Shown: piece by piece, positions 26,401 through 39,466 of the stretch | Layout: every line of letters begins with the position of its first letter | Numbering within the stretch: position 1 is the stretch's first letter | Source: Bombus terrestris | Lineage: Eukaryota > Arthropoda > Insecta > Hymenoptera > Apidae | Assembly: GCF_910591885.1 (NCBI RefSeq) | Contig: NC_063283.1 | Coordinates: 5,875,001 to 5,939,000, forward strand | Reading direction: 5' to 3' | DNA length: 64,000 nt | Notes under the pieces: generated by a model | What the model was told of the DNA's origin: nothing | What the model saw: the letters and a program-made list of their open reading frames with translations, nothing else | The model's database searches: none | Position numbers and translations under genes: made by a program

Positions 26401-29400
26401 AAATATCTAAAAGTTTAAAAATATAGATATAGTCAAATGATCGAAAATTTTACATCAATGTTTACGTATTGCTTTTATCAACGCTTAAAAAAAGTAATTA
26501 TTCTGTTTGAAAAAGATATTTGTATATGCGTAGAGAAAATAATTTCAAGAATTATTCAACTAGTGCTTCAAATAGCGCTTAATTTCTTTCTGCTAAATTA
26601 AATAACATTCTTAGGCAGTTAAAAAATTCTACTTTCAACGAATTCGCTATATTTGTAATATCCTTAATTTTGTCTATGTTTGCGGCATTAAATCTTCTTC
26701 CTTCCTTTAACACAAGTTGTGCACTAATAGCGGTAAACGTAATTGCACGAAAGAAAATTGGAGGTGCGACGGTGATTTACGGAATAGCGTGTCGTTTTCG
26801 TACGCGAAAAAAGGGGATGAGCAGCGTGGATTATATTGCCTGTTCAAATTTAACTCGGGGACGGGGGCACACCGCGGGTTAAATAACGCCATTTGTTATC
26901 GTAATATCTAATTTAGCGTTGAAGGGTGATGCGCCAACAGCCATGTGGTCGTGATCTCACGAGGCCACGGTACAGGTGTCTTAGGAACAACAGTTTAGCT
27001 TCCATAAGTTCGCCAGGTGTACCTGTAAGAAACAAAATGATTCATTCCCAGACCCGCTTTTAAACATGAACTATACTCCCTAGCAATTTTTGCAATACTT
27101 ATTCTACATTTACATATCTTTTAAGTTAAGAAAAGATATCCTTATCATTGGGATCTTCTTCAATAAACGTAGATGTTATTTTAAAGTATACCTTCTATCA
27201 GCTAAATGAATATATCTTTTAGATTGTTGAAGAAATTGGATTGAGATTTACTTAAGTATCGAAAACTACCGCCAATAAATATTTTAAACATACTACTCCT
27301 ACTAATTTTTACAATATGTATATTTTACCAATATATACCTTCATGGTAATTTTTTCATTCTTGTTAAGAGATCACATAAGGAATCTTAAAAAGAATACTC
27401 CTACTAGTATTAAGATTAATGTAATTTTGAATTTTGCTTAAGATACTTAAGATTACTTGAGATTACTTAAGATATTTAAGAGAAGCACTGATTGTTAATT
27501 AATAAAAAATCAGTCTCCTTGGAATTTTTCAATTTCCTTTTCAAAATTCAATTTTTTACTTCTACATATGCAAAGAAAATGGACAACTTAGTAATATAAT
27601 GGTATAATATACATATAATGGTAATCTTTCCTTTATAATGATACCAATGAAAGCCAAACCTGCTAATCGATCTGATCAAGTCTGACGTTTTCACAGAGAA
27701 GCAAAAATAATCAACGAGACCTGTCCTTACATTACGAACCGTGTTCTCGTCGCTCTGTCGGCCGCTCGTTATCATTATGCGGCTGGATTCGCGATAGCGA
27801 ACGCCCCCGCGGCTCTTGCTCGCTTGGTCTCTGCTCGTGCGAACCCAAACACCTGCCCGCGACCAACGAGTAACGTGACATCACGTCATGTGACCTCCTG
27901 AGCCCCGGATGCGCCCCGAAACCCCTTAGATCCCAATGACACCGCGCGACCTCCGACTAATCTGCGTAATCGCAGTCCTGGAAAACGACGGATTACACAC
28001 TCTGACCATATCTTCGTGCCGCCATCGCATTTTCCTCATTGTACCCTCTGTCTTTTTTAATTCTACTTTTAAAGTAACCAGAGTTTCCCTTTGCTTCCTT
28101 TAGATATATTTGTTTTAAAAGGGGAAGCAATTATTTTAAAGATTGGCCTATTGCGGTATCAAAATTCTGGTATCAAAAGTTCTTTTAGGTATACTTTTGT
28201 TATACCTAATGATTAGTCTGGTTTGCCATGGTTTTAAACTTAAGATATTACAAAGATATAGTATAGTAGTTATTAGTATTATAAACAGTTACCGATTCAT
28301 TATAGGTACTGTTGCAGGTATTTTGACCTATTTACTTGTTTCCTTTAGTGATCATGTTTGGTAACAATCTTAATTTGAGTCACAATTTTTATTGAAATAT
28401 AGATAGGAAGTATTTAAAGAAGATTTAAGAATTTTTCAAGTCTGTTTTGAAAAATATAATCGTAGTGTCACTTTATAGAATAAACCTCTCTTAAATGAAA
28501 TTACCTACTTTAAAAATGAAACATTTAATAAATGAAATACAATAGCTAATTATTATACATAATCAACATTTTTACCTTCACATTTTATCTAATCTATCAG
28601 TTGGAACTCAATTATGCCAATATGAAACAAAATCTAGCAGATCCTAAGTCTCCAAGTTCTTCAGAGCTTAAGGCATGAGCGATTCATTTGAAGAAGCTTC
28701 AACAAGTATTTTTCATCGTTCCACGAGTAAAATGTTTGTTCTCCTTGTTCGTAAGTGATGAATACGAAGGAAGATCACGCATGATTCCATGTATCGTACA
28801 CCTAGAAGCGACATCATAGCGAAAGGGTCGCGTGTCTAGCCATTAATTTCATCCACCGTTTACCATCTTCGCGTAGGAAGCACGGACTCCTCTTTCACCC
28901 TTGCACGAAGTCACGTATTCGTGACGCCCATTGTTTCACAACCGAAGCAAAGTTATCTCATCAAGTCGTCACGAGGACGCCCCTCCTCTTTGGTAAAAGA
29001 CGTGATTAAACTTTTCTTACTTCGCTCGGTTTGCCTATTTACCACTGACTTCCGACTACGTTCTGCGTTCCTTCTATGTGTTTCGTGTCAGGTGTGTACT
29101 GATTAGCAGATTTCCGTTTTCGTTACTTCGTTTACGCTTCCCTTATGCGGGAAGTATCGCCTGCAATGAAAGATTAACGTACCAGCTTTTACTTTTCTTC
29201 CTTTGGGTTACCTGACTTTTTTCAAGCAACCTGCATCGTTTCATTTTTAGTTCCATGAAGTAACTTTTGAATACGCGTGATTTCTAGATTTATATTTGAG
29301 TAGTTCACACTCAACATATGAAATTTTTTAATTAAGATTGAATTGAATGAAAATTCTCAAGTTTGGTGCCGTAGCATTGATGCTTACATGTATATATCAT

Positions 29401-31129
29401 CAATGTTCTCTATTTTTGTTTTGTGGAATAAACTCATTTGGCAAATAAGTGGTTTATCTGATCCTTGGAGAATTCAGAATGAATATGTGTTAACAAATTA
29501 ATGTGCTCACTCTATACTATAAAAATCGCAATATCTTGAAAAGTAAATTTTAATAAATAATTTAATAAAGCACATCATGTAGAAATAATGGATACAAGAT
29601 AAAAGTTATACAATCTTATATAAAAATTCTATATGCTGAATGGTCCTCCTCTAGTCTACCATTGTCCGATTCTTACAGTTTTCCAGATTCTTTCGTTCGT
29701 AGATTCTTTGCCCTAGTTCTTTCATTGAATGAGTCAACATAATGCTTCTTGTTCCATTAAGAAATACTAGAAAATATAATAAGAGATACCGTAATTCTTC
29801 CATAACCAGAACTTAATCATTTAGACTTAGGGTTTGGTCCCGTGAGGTATGGAAGGAGTATACAGCCCTTCGTTTCCCAGGCTGTTGGCAAATTGTGGCT
29901 TACCGCGCTGGCACGGTTCTTATCCGCACTCGTTCAGGTAATTCTTAGCCAGTAAGCTCATCGTTATCAGATACGAAACAACCATCAATAGTTTTGTGAA
30001 ATTCTAAAAGAAACAACGGAAAAATTCAGATGTAATCGTACTTTGACTACGATTCTTGGTACATTTCTTTTTAAGCGTTCTTTCTTAAATGTTATTTATA
30101 GATTCTATTTATAGAAATTCTGTTCGCAGAGATTCTATTTAATAATTCTGTAATGATTTTCTCTTCGAATGAAATCATTTTTACATAAAGAAAGATATTA
30201 TTAAGATTGAATACTTAACGAAAATTGTTTCTTTAAATTCTTAATCAATGAAAAGTTTGCTACCGTATAACGATTCTTATTCTTTTACAATACAAATACA
30301 AGATAGATGTGAAAAGGTAGATTTAAATATGAAAGAGGAAAACTACGCTGTAGAAAGTCAACTTGCATAACTAAAATGGAAGAGAGCAATATATAATTTC
30401 ATTATACATTACATTATTGAAATAAAAGCATGTTGTTTCCGTGTACGAACAGACATTGCTTCTTATTAATATTTTACTCATACGGTTCTCCCTCCAGCGA
30501 TCAAATGCTCCTCCTATTTTTTCCTCTTCAAACCAACACACCGCCCACTTACCATATAGCATGTTCATGTACTGTTATTTCAATTGCAAATCGATACTGA
30601 CGCATGGAAAACACAGTTACAGAGGTAACTCCAGGCAAGATGGATTTCATATGTCTTGGAAAATGGAATGATCTGGCCTTTTATTTAATTCTATTGCTGG
30701 ACTCTATGCTTTACAATACTAATATATGTTGGAAGCTATCGTTATTATTATTTAAATATCAATCAATCCTACTGTTCTTTCATATGATGATCTACAGTGA
30801 TTAAAAATATGGTAATAACGTAGTAGATATAAATGGTGAATGCTAGAAATAAAATTCTTATTGAAGAAATAGTATTGTTTTTTAAATTATTATCATAAAT
30901 AAATATTCTAAGTTCTATTGCAATTCTACAAAATTTGTTTATTAAAAGAAATATCTGAACATTCGTAAGTTATTCTAAATGTATTGTTACCGTATACGGC
31001 ATCCTTCAAGATAATTCACCTCGATGGCATCTCGATAAACGATAATCTTCAAATTCACACGCTCGATAAAAGTACGTGTTGCTTTTTCTAAATTTTACAT
31101 GCTTTCTTACTGGATCATTTACTTTGAAT
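23406..31129. other. 7.7-kb gene-poor region
   Basis: No exon here passes both splice and protein-similarity checks. It includes a GC-richer stretch at about 23940-24200, a microRNA-like inverted repeat at 26049-26112, a CpG-rich block at about 27770-27990 and a possible short exon at about 29831-29937. The long open frame at 25269-25631 is judged spurious. Confidence 0.5.
26049..26112. ncRNA. Candidate microRNA-like hairpin
   Basis: Arms TGCAACATTGATGAGG (26049-26064) and its exact reverse complement (26097-26112) enclose a 32-nt loop. Some weaker pairing extends outward. Size and loop fit an insect pre-microRNA, but I do not recognise a known mature sequence and the strand is undetermined. 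A protein-binding palindrome or small transposon remnant is possible. Confidence 0.35.
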
Positions 31130-33231
31130 ATGGAAAATTCAAGATCAGGAACATTATCAGACGCAGAGGCAAACAGAATGTTAAATGAAATCCTTGAAGA
31201 AGACAGGGAAGAGAATTTAGACAATGATGACGAAGATGACGATGAAGGCGATGAATCAGAGTGTACAGCAGCTTGCGCAGGAGATCCTGCTGTTAAAAAG
31301 GTCTAACATATACTACATAAGAAGAAAATGATCTTTTAAAAAATTCAATAAAACGTTTCCTTTTTTAAGTCCATTATCTTCTTGAAATCAATTTTGGCAA
31401 TTACAATTTTTCAAAGTTCTTCAATCTCCAACTTTGTCATAATATATTCAAACTAAATAACAAACCATAATATCCTCATCTTCCTGAGACCATCCTTCGT
31501 CAATTCCAACTTCACAAACCTCCTTCATTCTCAACTTTCTATTACAATATTTAACATAAGCAATAGGTCATAAAATATAAAACATCAGATTCAATCTTAA
31601 ACAGAACAGCAGTCTTAACGTCATTCATCGTCATACAATATTTCTTTCTTTTTGCAGAGACTCTGCGAATGTATACGCATCGCAGAAAATTCTTCCAGGT
31701 TCTCCTTGCGCGTGATGGAGGCGATGAGGTTGTTGCAGCGCAAAGAAGACCGTCTGCTACCGACATCCACCGCAGAGGATATCGTCGACTATATTCAAGC
31801 AACTTATCACGACGATGGTGACCTTTACGCTCAGGTGCGAACCACGCTGAAACAGGTCTGTTCCCAAGGGTTAGTTCTGCGTCAAACAGAGCGAAACAGC
31901 CGGTGTAGGCGAAAATTGTGTCTCGCGTGAGACACGATCGCGTTTCAAGGCAACTGCAAAACCGTTTATCTCGCTCGTAGACCGTGCATCTATCGACCAG
32001 TTTCGTTTGCAGTTCAACTGTTAACTGTAACGCTTCCATCGGTTCGTTTCACTCGATGAACAATCAAATCTTTTCCTGTAAATGAAATTTAGGAGATTTC
32101 GGAAGGATCTATTAGTGACCGGGACTTCTAAGGCCGTTATGGAAAATAAGGAAAGTGCAATTATTTGCTTTTCTATAAAACTATACAATATAGTGCTATA
32201 GTTGTAGAAAGCTATGACTGTGTTTTATAGAAAATTATATTCTCTATTTAAAAATAAATAATGTTACGTTCATTATTGAAATTAATAACAAAATAGTTTA
32301 TTTTCTATTAACAATCTTTATCTATTTTATATACTATCATTATATATATTACTAATGTTAAGTAAATAGTTACAGGACTTTAAAAAATATAAAGAGAGCG
32401 ACAATGAATTTCCAAATAATTATTCTTATGACGTGGTGCAGAATAGCACTCTTCTTTCGCCCTAAAAGTTAAGATAACTTATCGATAAATTTCTATCCTA
32501 GATTCGTTATGGAATTGTTAGAAAACGAGTATCATTTAATCGGACCAAATGCGATCTCGATGAACCAAGCCACTTGCTCGAAAGGTCGAAGGGATTGCGC
32601 GTTGTCTTCGCCAGTTAAGACACCGAAACTTCGCAGGAAACGCGATGATAATGGTGACGATTGCGACTGTGAAACGACAACTGACGAAGAATCAGAACCT
32701 ACGAGCAAAAGTCGAAAAGTATGGATCAATAAATCAAAAAGAAATACTCGAAGACGACACGAAGAATATGAAGAGAATGTTGCAGCTAGAGAAGTACCAG
32801 AATGCTCTTGTAATATGACTGACGAAGACGTAGGCGAAGATGAATGTGTATGCGAGGATCAAGTGCAAAGAAACGCTAAACATAATAATAATTCAAGAGT
32901 GCAAGAAAGAGAAGATGTGCAAGAAAATGATCACAGAAGAATAAATGAAGAAAGACAAACGAGACCAGTTCAGGATTTCTTGATAAAGTCCTCGAGAAGA
33001 AGAAATGTTCAGGGAAGAAATAGAACGATGGAAATTGTTGATAGAACAACGATAGGAAACAATAGATCAAACAAAGCATTATCGGATAACGTGGACAATT
33101 TTTACAGTGAATTGCAAGGAAAGATTTTGTCTTCTGGAGACAAAAAGCGGGAAAGAGAACTAAAAGCGTGGATTAAACGTTGTCAAGATGAATGTAAACG
33201 ACAAGAGAATCGACGAAACAGAAATAATTAA
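31130..33231 (+). CDS. H15-like winged-helix protein with acidic N-terminus (370 aa)
   Basis: Three exons, 31130-31300, 31658-31869 and 32502-33231, join in phase to 370 aa. Residues 1-57 are acidic, with an Asp/Glu run at about 25-43. Residues 65-145 resemble the linker-histone winged helix: a helix starting RVMEAMRLL, then AEDIVDYIQATY, then LYAQVRTTLKQVCSQGFV and the wing ELLENEYHLIGP. The C-terminal 220 residues are charged and low in complexity, Arg/Lys/Glu/Asn-rich with Cys pairs, ending in a predicted coiled stretch. H15 domains bind nucleosomal DNA, so a nuclear chromatin or DNA role is inferred. The exon 2 donor (AAGG/GTTAGT) was chosen because it restores the winged-helix frame. No named orthologue is recognised. 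A second H15-like gene faces it from 33464-33940. Confidence 0.72.
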
Positions 33232-33463
33232 ATTTTTCGTTGAGCTCGTGACTCTGCTAAACGTGACTTTGATCTAAATTATTAATAAGTAACTACTCCA
33301 AGTGGAGTGCTCTTTTGAATGATAAAAAATTATTTTTGAATGGAATATTTTTCACGTAACGTTTTGTGCTTACAATATTTTATACAAATTTTATCAAATG
33401 TATAATAAACAGATCTTCGTACCTTTTATTCCGTTTTTACTTGCTTTTTTGTATCATTATATA

Positions 33464-33940
33464 TTACCTTTTTATTGGTTTATACATATTATTTTTATTT
33501 TTCGTTGAAAATAGCGTCAAACATGGGGAAAGTTGTAGAAACCTTCCGGTACGATCGATGGGGATTAAATAACCAGAATGCACCGCGAAAGAAAGTGCTT
33601 CACTTACATAAGATCTTAATCTGTTATCTAAAATGCCAAATATCACAAATATAGAGATTTTATATCACTTACATTAGTAAATTCATTGAAAAAATATAAT
33701 TCATATTAAACTTATACCTGTATTTGAGTTTCTGCGCGAATGGATGATTCTCTTTCTTGCGTTTCTTCTTCGAAATTTGTTACATGCATTATTACGTTGT
33801 TTTCGAACGCTATCGGTGTACGCGATCTTCCTTAAATATTTATACACCAAATCGGAAACCGTTGATTTCTGATCATGGCGTCGTAGAGGATTTTGCTCCC
33901 CGTTTCTATTATTTTTGTTCCGAGATGCCAATCTATTCAT
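33464..33940 (-). CDS. Small basic H15-like winged-helix protein (128 aa)
   Basis: Two exons on the minus strand, 33718-33940 and 33464-33627, close in phase to 128 aa. The ATG is the first after an in-frame upstream TAA. The protein is rich in Arg, Lys and Asn (RNNACNKFRRRNARKR...). Its second half, NRLRSYVSEALSFAVHSGYL followed by IPIDRTGRFLQLSP, fits the last helix and wing of an H15 domain; DLVYKYLRKI may be an earlier helix. The domain looks shorter than standard, so the match is tentative. It is convergent with the gene at 31130-33231, whose domain has the same final helix-wing form. A DNA-binding or chromatin role is inference from charge and fold. Confidence 0.62.
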
Positions 33941-34431
33941 AGTTATGCATTATTCGAGAAAATTAAGAAAGAGAAGAGCGAATTTAAAAGATTTAAATGT
34001 TACAGAATCATCCACTACACTAATCTCTCTTACCTGACTTCCTTAGTTTCTTCCTTTCTTGTTATTTTATATTGATAACCTCTGTTTTCTAATGTCATTT
34101 TGGTTATTTTATAACATTAGATTCATTAAATAGGGAAAGAATTTAAAACGAGATATTTGTACCATTACATACCATTATTTAATTTAACATCATTTTTCTA
34201 AAAGGAGAACTACGTATTTTGTTCGTTAAACATGATGCATACATATATATATAAACGAATTCGTCTGCTATATAAATTCATAGACGTGTGGTCAAATGCA
34301 AAATTTGTTTATAATTTTTACCAATAGATGATACAAATATTTTCTATTACATATTGACTTTCCTATACATAGTTTGTGCTTTTATACATAGTATTACTAG
34401 AGAATATTATCAAATAGAGATTAAATCTATC

Positions 34432-34476
34432 AATATTAACTAAATACAAGATTAAGTCTTGTATTTAGTTAATATT
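34432..34476. repeat. Perfect 20-bp inverted repeat (hairpin)
   Basis: AATATTAACTAAATACAAGA is followed by a 5-nt spacer (ttaag) and its exact reverse complement. After one mismatch, four more base pairs extend the stem to about 34427-34481. It lies about 185 bp upstream of the proposed DYNC2I1 start. Function unknown. Confidence 0.85.
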
Positions 34477-34661
34477 TATAGTAGTTTTTAATAAATAATA
34501 TGATAAATTTATCTATACATTTTTACCAGTAGATGGTACAAACACTTCTTATAGTGTGTTATTTTCTAAAACAGCTACATGTAGCGCTGTGATAACAACG
34601 ATGATAGTTTACATCATGGTGGTTTTGTAATAACTGTCAACATCAGTTAATCAAAAGGATA

Positions 34662-37600
34662 ATGTCTCATAAGGTGGTTCATTATATTTAAAAAATCAAC
34701 CTCTCATTTTTACATTTTTACATTGGCCACATTTAAACGTTTGTCACTGCTTAAGTATTCAATTCTCATACTTGATCATTATAATTTCATGATCCTGACA
34801 TTTCAACTTTAGAGTGCATATTAATTGACAACCTCGAATTTATCGACTTTTTTTAGACAGTATGCAATGAACGCGTAGATAAAATAACATTAATTTCACA
34901 TTTTGTGAAATGAAAATGAAAAATAAAATTCTCTGATTTTCAAGTAAGATTTAGAAAATTATGAAAGTATTTTAATGTATAGATTATATTTCAGGGAACT
35001 ATTAGAAAGGATTCATCTGTCAGGAATGGACATCAGTCAAATGTTAAAGCAAAATCAAAAAGTTCGTCATCATATGCAGACTCAGAGAATTCTGAAAAAG
35101 TAGATTTAAAATTGAGAATGTCTCAAACTCTTGAAAAAAGAAAAGAGGATGACAGTCACTCAAGATTAACACAAAATTTACAAACAAGCAAAAATAGTAC
35201 AAAACATCCTATTAAATCCTCTAAAAGTGTTCCTGTTAAGGAAAGTTTTTCCTCGACATCCAAATCAAATATTAACAAGTCTAGAATATCATCAAAAAGT
35301 ATTTTAACAACTAAAACACAGACTGAACTTATGAAGAAGTCAGATATCAATGCTGTAAAAAGCAGTAAAAGTAGTAGTGGAAGAATACAGAGTAATTATT
35401 CAGAAAAGAGAGGACAGAGTACAATATTTATACCACAATCACTTACAACTAAACTCAATGCTAAATTATCTAATAAAAGCACTAGTTCTGTATCAAAAAA
35501 TGGAGAAGAAGTTAAAACATATTCATCAGAAACAACTGAATCAAAACCAAGGTCTAGGCAACGTAGACTATCTAGAACATTAAGTCCAAGTGAAGTAAAA
35601 ATGTTACATTCTGCTACTAATAGATCAGATCCTGTACAGAAAATGGACCAGAAGAAAAAGGAGAAAATAGAGATACTTCAGACAGATAATGAATATGATT
35701 ATGAAGATGATTTTGAGGTAAAATACTGTAGTTTATGCACAATTTATAATTTAGGCCTAATTTAAACTATTTCATAGGATTATGAATCTGATTTTCAAGA
35801 ATGCACAGATAGTGAAACATCTGAAGTTAGTGAAGAAACAAGCATTAATCATATTAGTGTACCACTGGATCCAATTGAACTGCATACTGCAAAACAAGTA
35901 CTGATATTTATTTTATCATAGAATAGTATCGAAAGTAGTAATATTTTTTATTTCAAGTTATCACTTTACTGTAGCGCAAAATTGTGAACAGTGCCGAACA
36001 AAAGGAAGAAGAACATATGCATGATTCTGGTCATTATGAGCTTACAGAAGCAAGAAAGAGAGCTGCAAGAATAGACTCAATTGCAAATGATTCAAAGCTA
36101 TCTTCTCTTCTTGAGATAAAACAACCAGTTAATAAATCATTTAGGTTTGTTTTAAGCAAGATCAAGTTTCAAAATAATTAAATAACTTTTATTGTGAAAA
36201 TTGTACTGTTTTCAATAATTATATATAAATGATTGCTAAAATAATATTGATTTACATAAATAAAAATTTAATATATGCACGTGTACGCATTTTTATATAG
36301 TGAGGATAGATCGGAAAGTAAATCGTTACCATTATCTACTGATGAAGGATTCGAAGATAGTCGTTCGGGTGATTTTGCAAAATCGCCACCGCTTTCACAA
36401 ATTTCGTTCATTGATTTCCGTAAAACCAAAGAGGAACAAAAACCAAAGGTAATAAATTGATAAATTAGAGAAATAGTGAAACTTTTTATTAATAATTTTA
36501 TTTATTATTGCTTTCAGAAACCCAAAAAGAGTTTAAGTAGAGGTGAAGAGCTATTAGAAATGATAAAATTAGATGTTATGGAGTGGTCTGTTCTGGAATG
36601 TTCACCTATACCATATGAAGAATTTATTAGAAATTATGGAAAATTAAATGCTCAACAAGTATAGTGATTGTCTATTAATAATACTACATTGTGTTATTAA
36701 TTGAAAAATTAATGCGTTCGATTTTTAGATATCTACGCAAACTGGTGAAGATAATATTGACATAGAAACACAAACGGAGGAAATAACATTTAGAAATAAA
36801 TGGACTCAATTTCCAATAACTTGCAGAAAAAATTTACAAACCAAGGAAGATTTAGACTTATTTCGTATGGTACATACACTTATAACTTTTTACTGATTAA
36901 TCTTTATCTTTATAAATATCACATTTTTAGGATCAAATTGGGGTCGGTAGTGACAATGATAATGATATAGAAACTACAAGCTCTATGTTACCGCAACCCT
37001 TTGATATATTGCGATTAAATGATTTCATGAGTCGCGCAGGAAAAGTAATGTTATCGTTATTGGAAGAAAGACGATCTGGTGGAAATGTATTTAAAAATGA
37101 AGAAGAAATACCATTCAGTGACGGTGTTGTCAAACTTTCCATAAATTCCATAACATTTTTGGCTGGTAGAGCAGTAACGATAATTCATTATTCAGAAGTC
37201 TTAAATAAAATCCTACTGACTATTCATTCTCCAGCTGAAGAAGTACGAATTATTTATTGAAATACCAAATATAATCTATAGCAGTAAAACGTGTAATATT
37301 TTATTCAGGAAATTGAGACATCCAGCAAACAAGATTATATAACCGATTGTTGTATTGGATGCGTTTGGAATATTACTGAACCATCGATGCCGATTAAATT
37401 ATTGTACTCTACCTGCCCTATTACTTCATGTTGTTTTCATTCAACGAATTATAACATCGTATTTGCTGGACTTCAGGATGGGTATAATATTTTATTACTT
37501 TCAATTGCTGTACAATTTACTGTATAAAAATAAATAAATATGTTAAACAATAGATCGATAAGTCTCTGGGATTTAAAGGAAGATGAAATGTGGCATCAGA

Positions 37601-39015
37601 AAGTGACAGATAAAGCCAACAATTTAGATTGGACAATACGAATGCCTACATATACAACAGCAACAAATGTAGAAACAAATCATACAGCACAAGTTGTTGC
37701 AATACGTATACTATCTAAAATTGAAGAAAAGTCAATAGAACAACATAACAATAAATTTGTACCAATACAGGTTTGTTAAAATTATTGTACGCATTATATG
37801 TTGTCATGTATGTAATGCTTTAGTTATTAATGTTATCTGCATCAGTTATTTGTTTAACTTTAATTGAGAATATTACTTGTACTAATAGATATGTAGCTTA
37901 AGTGAAAATGGTTCAGTTGTTATATGGAGTGTTTTGCACAATATGGGCAAAAATGTCGACGATTTAGGACTATCATTTTGGGGTAGTGTAAAACTTATTA
38001 AAAGCCAAGAACTATTTTTACAACCTAACTATAAAAAAAAGTAAATATTCCCTAATAACATGTTTATTACCTATTAAACTTCAACTGTACTAAAGTCTTT
38101 TAACTCTCTAGAAAGATCACTGCAGCTACGTTCATTGATATGCATGTGGATTGCATTGATAGTAATAATCTTTATATTGCCACTAACAGTAGCAGTATTT
38201 TGCATGGTACTTGTATTGGTAACAAAGCTAATCCTGCTGTATATACAAAGTTGGATACTAGTAAGTTATTAATAATACATCAATTTTAATTAGTTCATTG
38301 TAATTTCAATACTTTATTTGATGTTTCAGATGACTGTGGGAACATAACTTGCATAGAAATCTGTCCATTTGGATATTCGTTCTTCTTGGTAATATTTTTA
38401 CTTACATTCACTCTCTTGGATTCTTTCGTTGTTCCTAAAGCAGTTTTCTAATACAGGTTAGCTGTGATGATGGAACAATTCGATTGCACTCTTTAGATAT
38501 TAAGAAACCAATTTTACAATTAAAAGATGAAGATAATACATACATTATTAGATCGGTACAATGGTCAAGGTCGAAACCATTTACTCTTTTTGTACTAGAC
38601 AATAAATCATGGTAAGAAAAATTAACAAAATGAATATTTAAGATTTAGATTTAAACGAAGTAAGCAATTGAAATAACTTTTGTATATGGTATTTTAGTAT
38701 ACATATATGGGATTTAAGTAACAGTGATATATATCCAACATACAAAATAAATATGCAAAATAGTGGACATATAAAAACTATGCAATTATCATACTGCAAA
38801 ACAAAACGAGATACATCTCATCAGTACTTGGTATGTTCTTTTTTTCATGGATAATAATGTGTAAAAATTTTATATGTGTTATTTTTTTCCAGGCGTTTGG
38901 TACAGAATGCGGGCACGTAGAAATACACAAACTAAAAATGAATTTTTATCATTCAAAGGAAGAAGATTATTTACAGGAATTAAATGCTTTCATGCGATAC
39001 GTTGCAATTTTATAA
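34662..39015 (+). CDS. DYNC2I1: Cytoplasmic dynein 2 intermediate chain 1 (DYNC2I1/WDR60)
   Basis: Sixteen exons: 34662-34673, 34995-35717, 35778-35897, 35975-36144, 36301-36448, 36518-36658, 36729-36869, 36931-37242, 37309-37481, 37554-37770, 37889-38040, 38112-38260, 38330-38388, 38457-38611, 38698-38830 and 38893-39015. All phases close, giving about 975 aa against roughly 1,066 in human. The N-terminal third is Ser/Lys-rich and disordered. Conserved motifs follow (LEMIKLDVMEWSVLECSPIP, LNDFMSRAGKVMLSLLEE), then WD repeats with GSISLWDLKED, GSVVIWSV, DDGTIRLHSLD and IHIWDLSN. The protein is a subunit of the dynein-2 motor for retrograde intraflagellar transport in cilia; in insects that means chordotonal and chemosensory neurons. 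The 12-bp first exon (MSHK) is inferred from phase and position only; the rest is firm. Confidence 0.93.
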
Positions 39016-39466
39016 ATAAGATAAAATCACCAATAGGATCAATACTGTTCAAGGAAATTGACACATTTTTTATACTTCCGATGAATTGAAACGGACTTTG
39101 TATGCCTTGAATATACATTTGTACTATCAAAGTGAATGATACATACTTAAATAATATTTAAGGACAATCCTATAATCATAATGTATGTGCCCACTGAAAA
39201 GCATTTTTTAAACTGTTGTATCACTTTAAGGCAAAACTAGAAGTTTGCACAAAACTATTATTATTTATTGTGCACATTATTCACTGTAACGCACAAAACT
39301 GAAACCGTCCACAAATTGTATACAATCCAAAATTTTATATTGTAAAAAGATATTTAAATAATATACCTCAATGAAAACATTCTTCAGTAATAATTTCTTT
39401 ATTATTCTAAATATCACTTTATCAAAACATAGACATATATAATGATGTAAGGAAAGACATTTATGC

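Noticed and set aside
30371..30804. Overlapping 60-76-aa frames on both strands
   Set aside because: Mutually overlapping, A+T-rich, with no motif or splice support.
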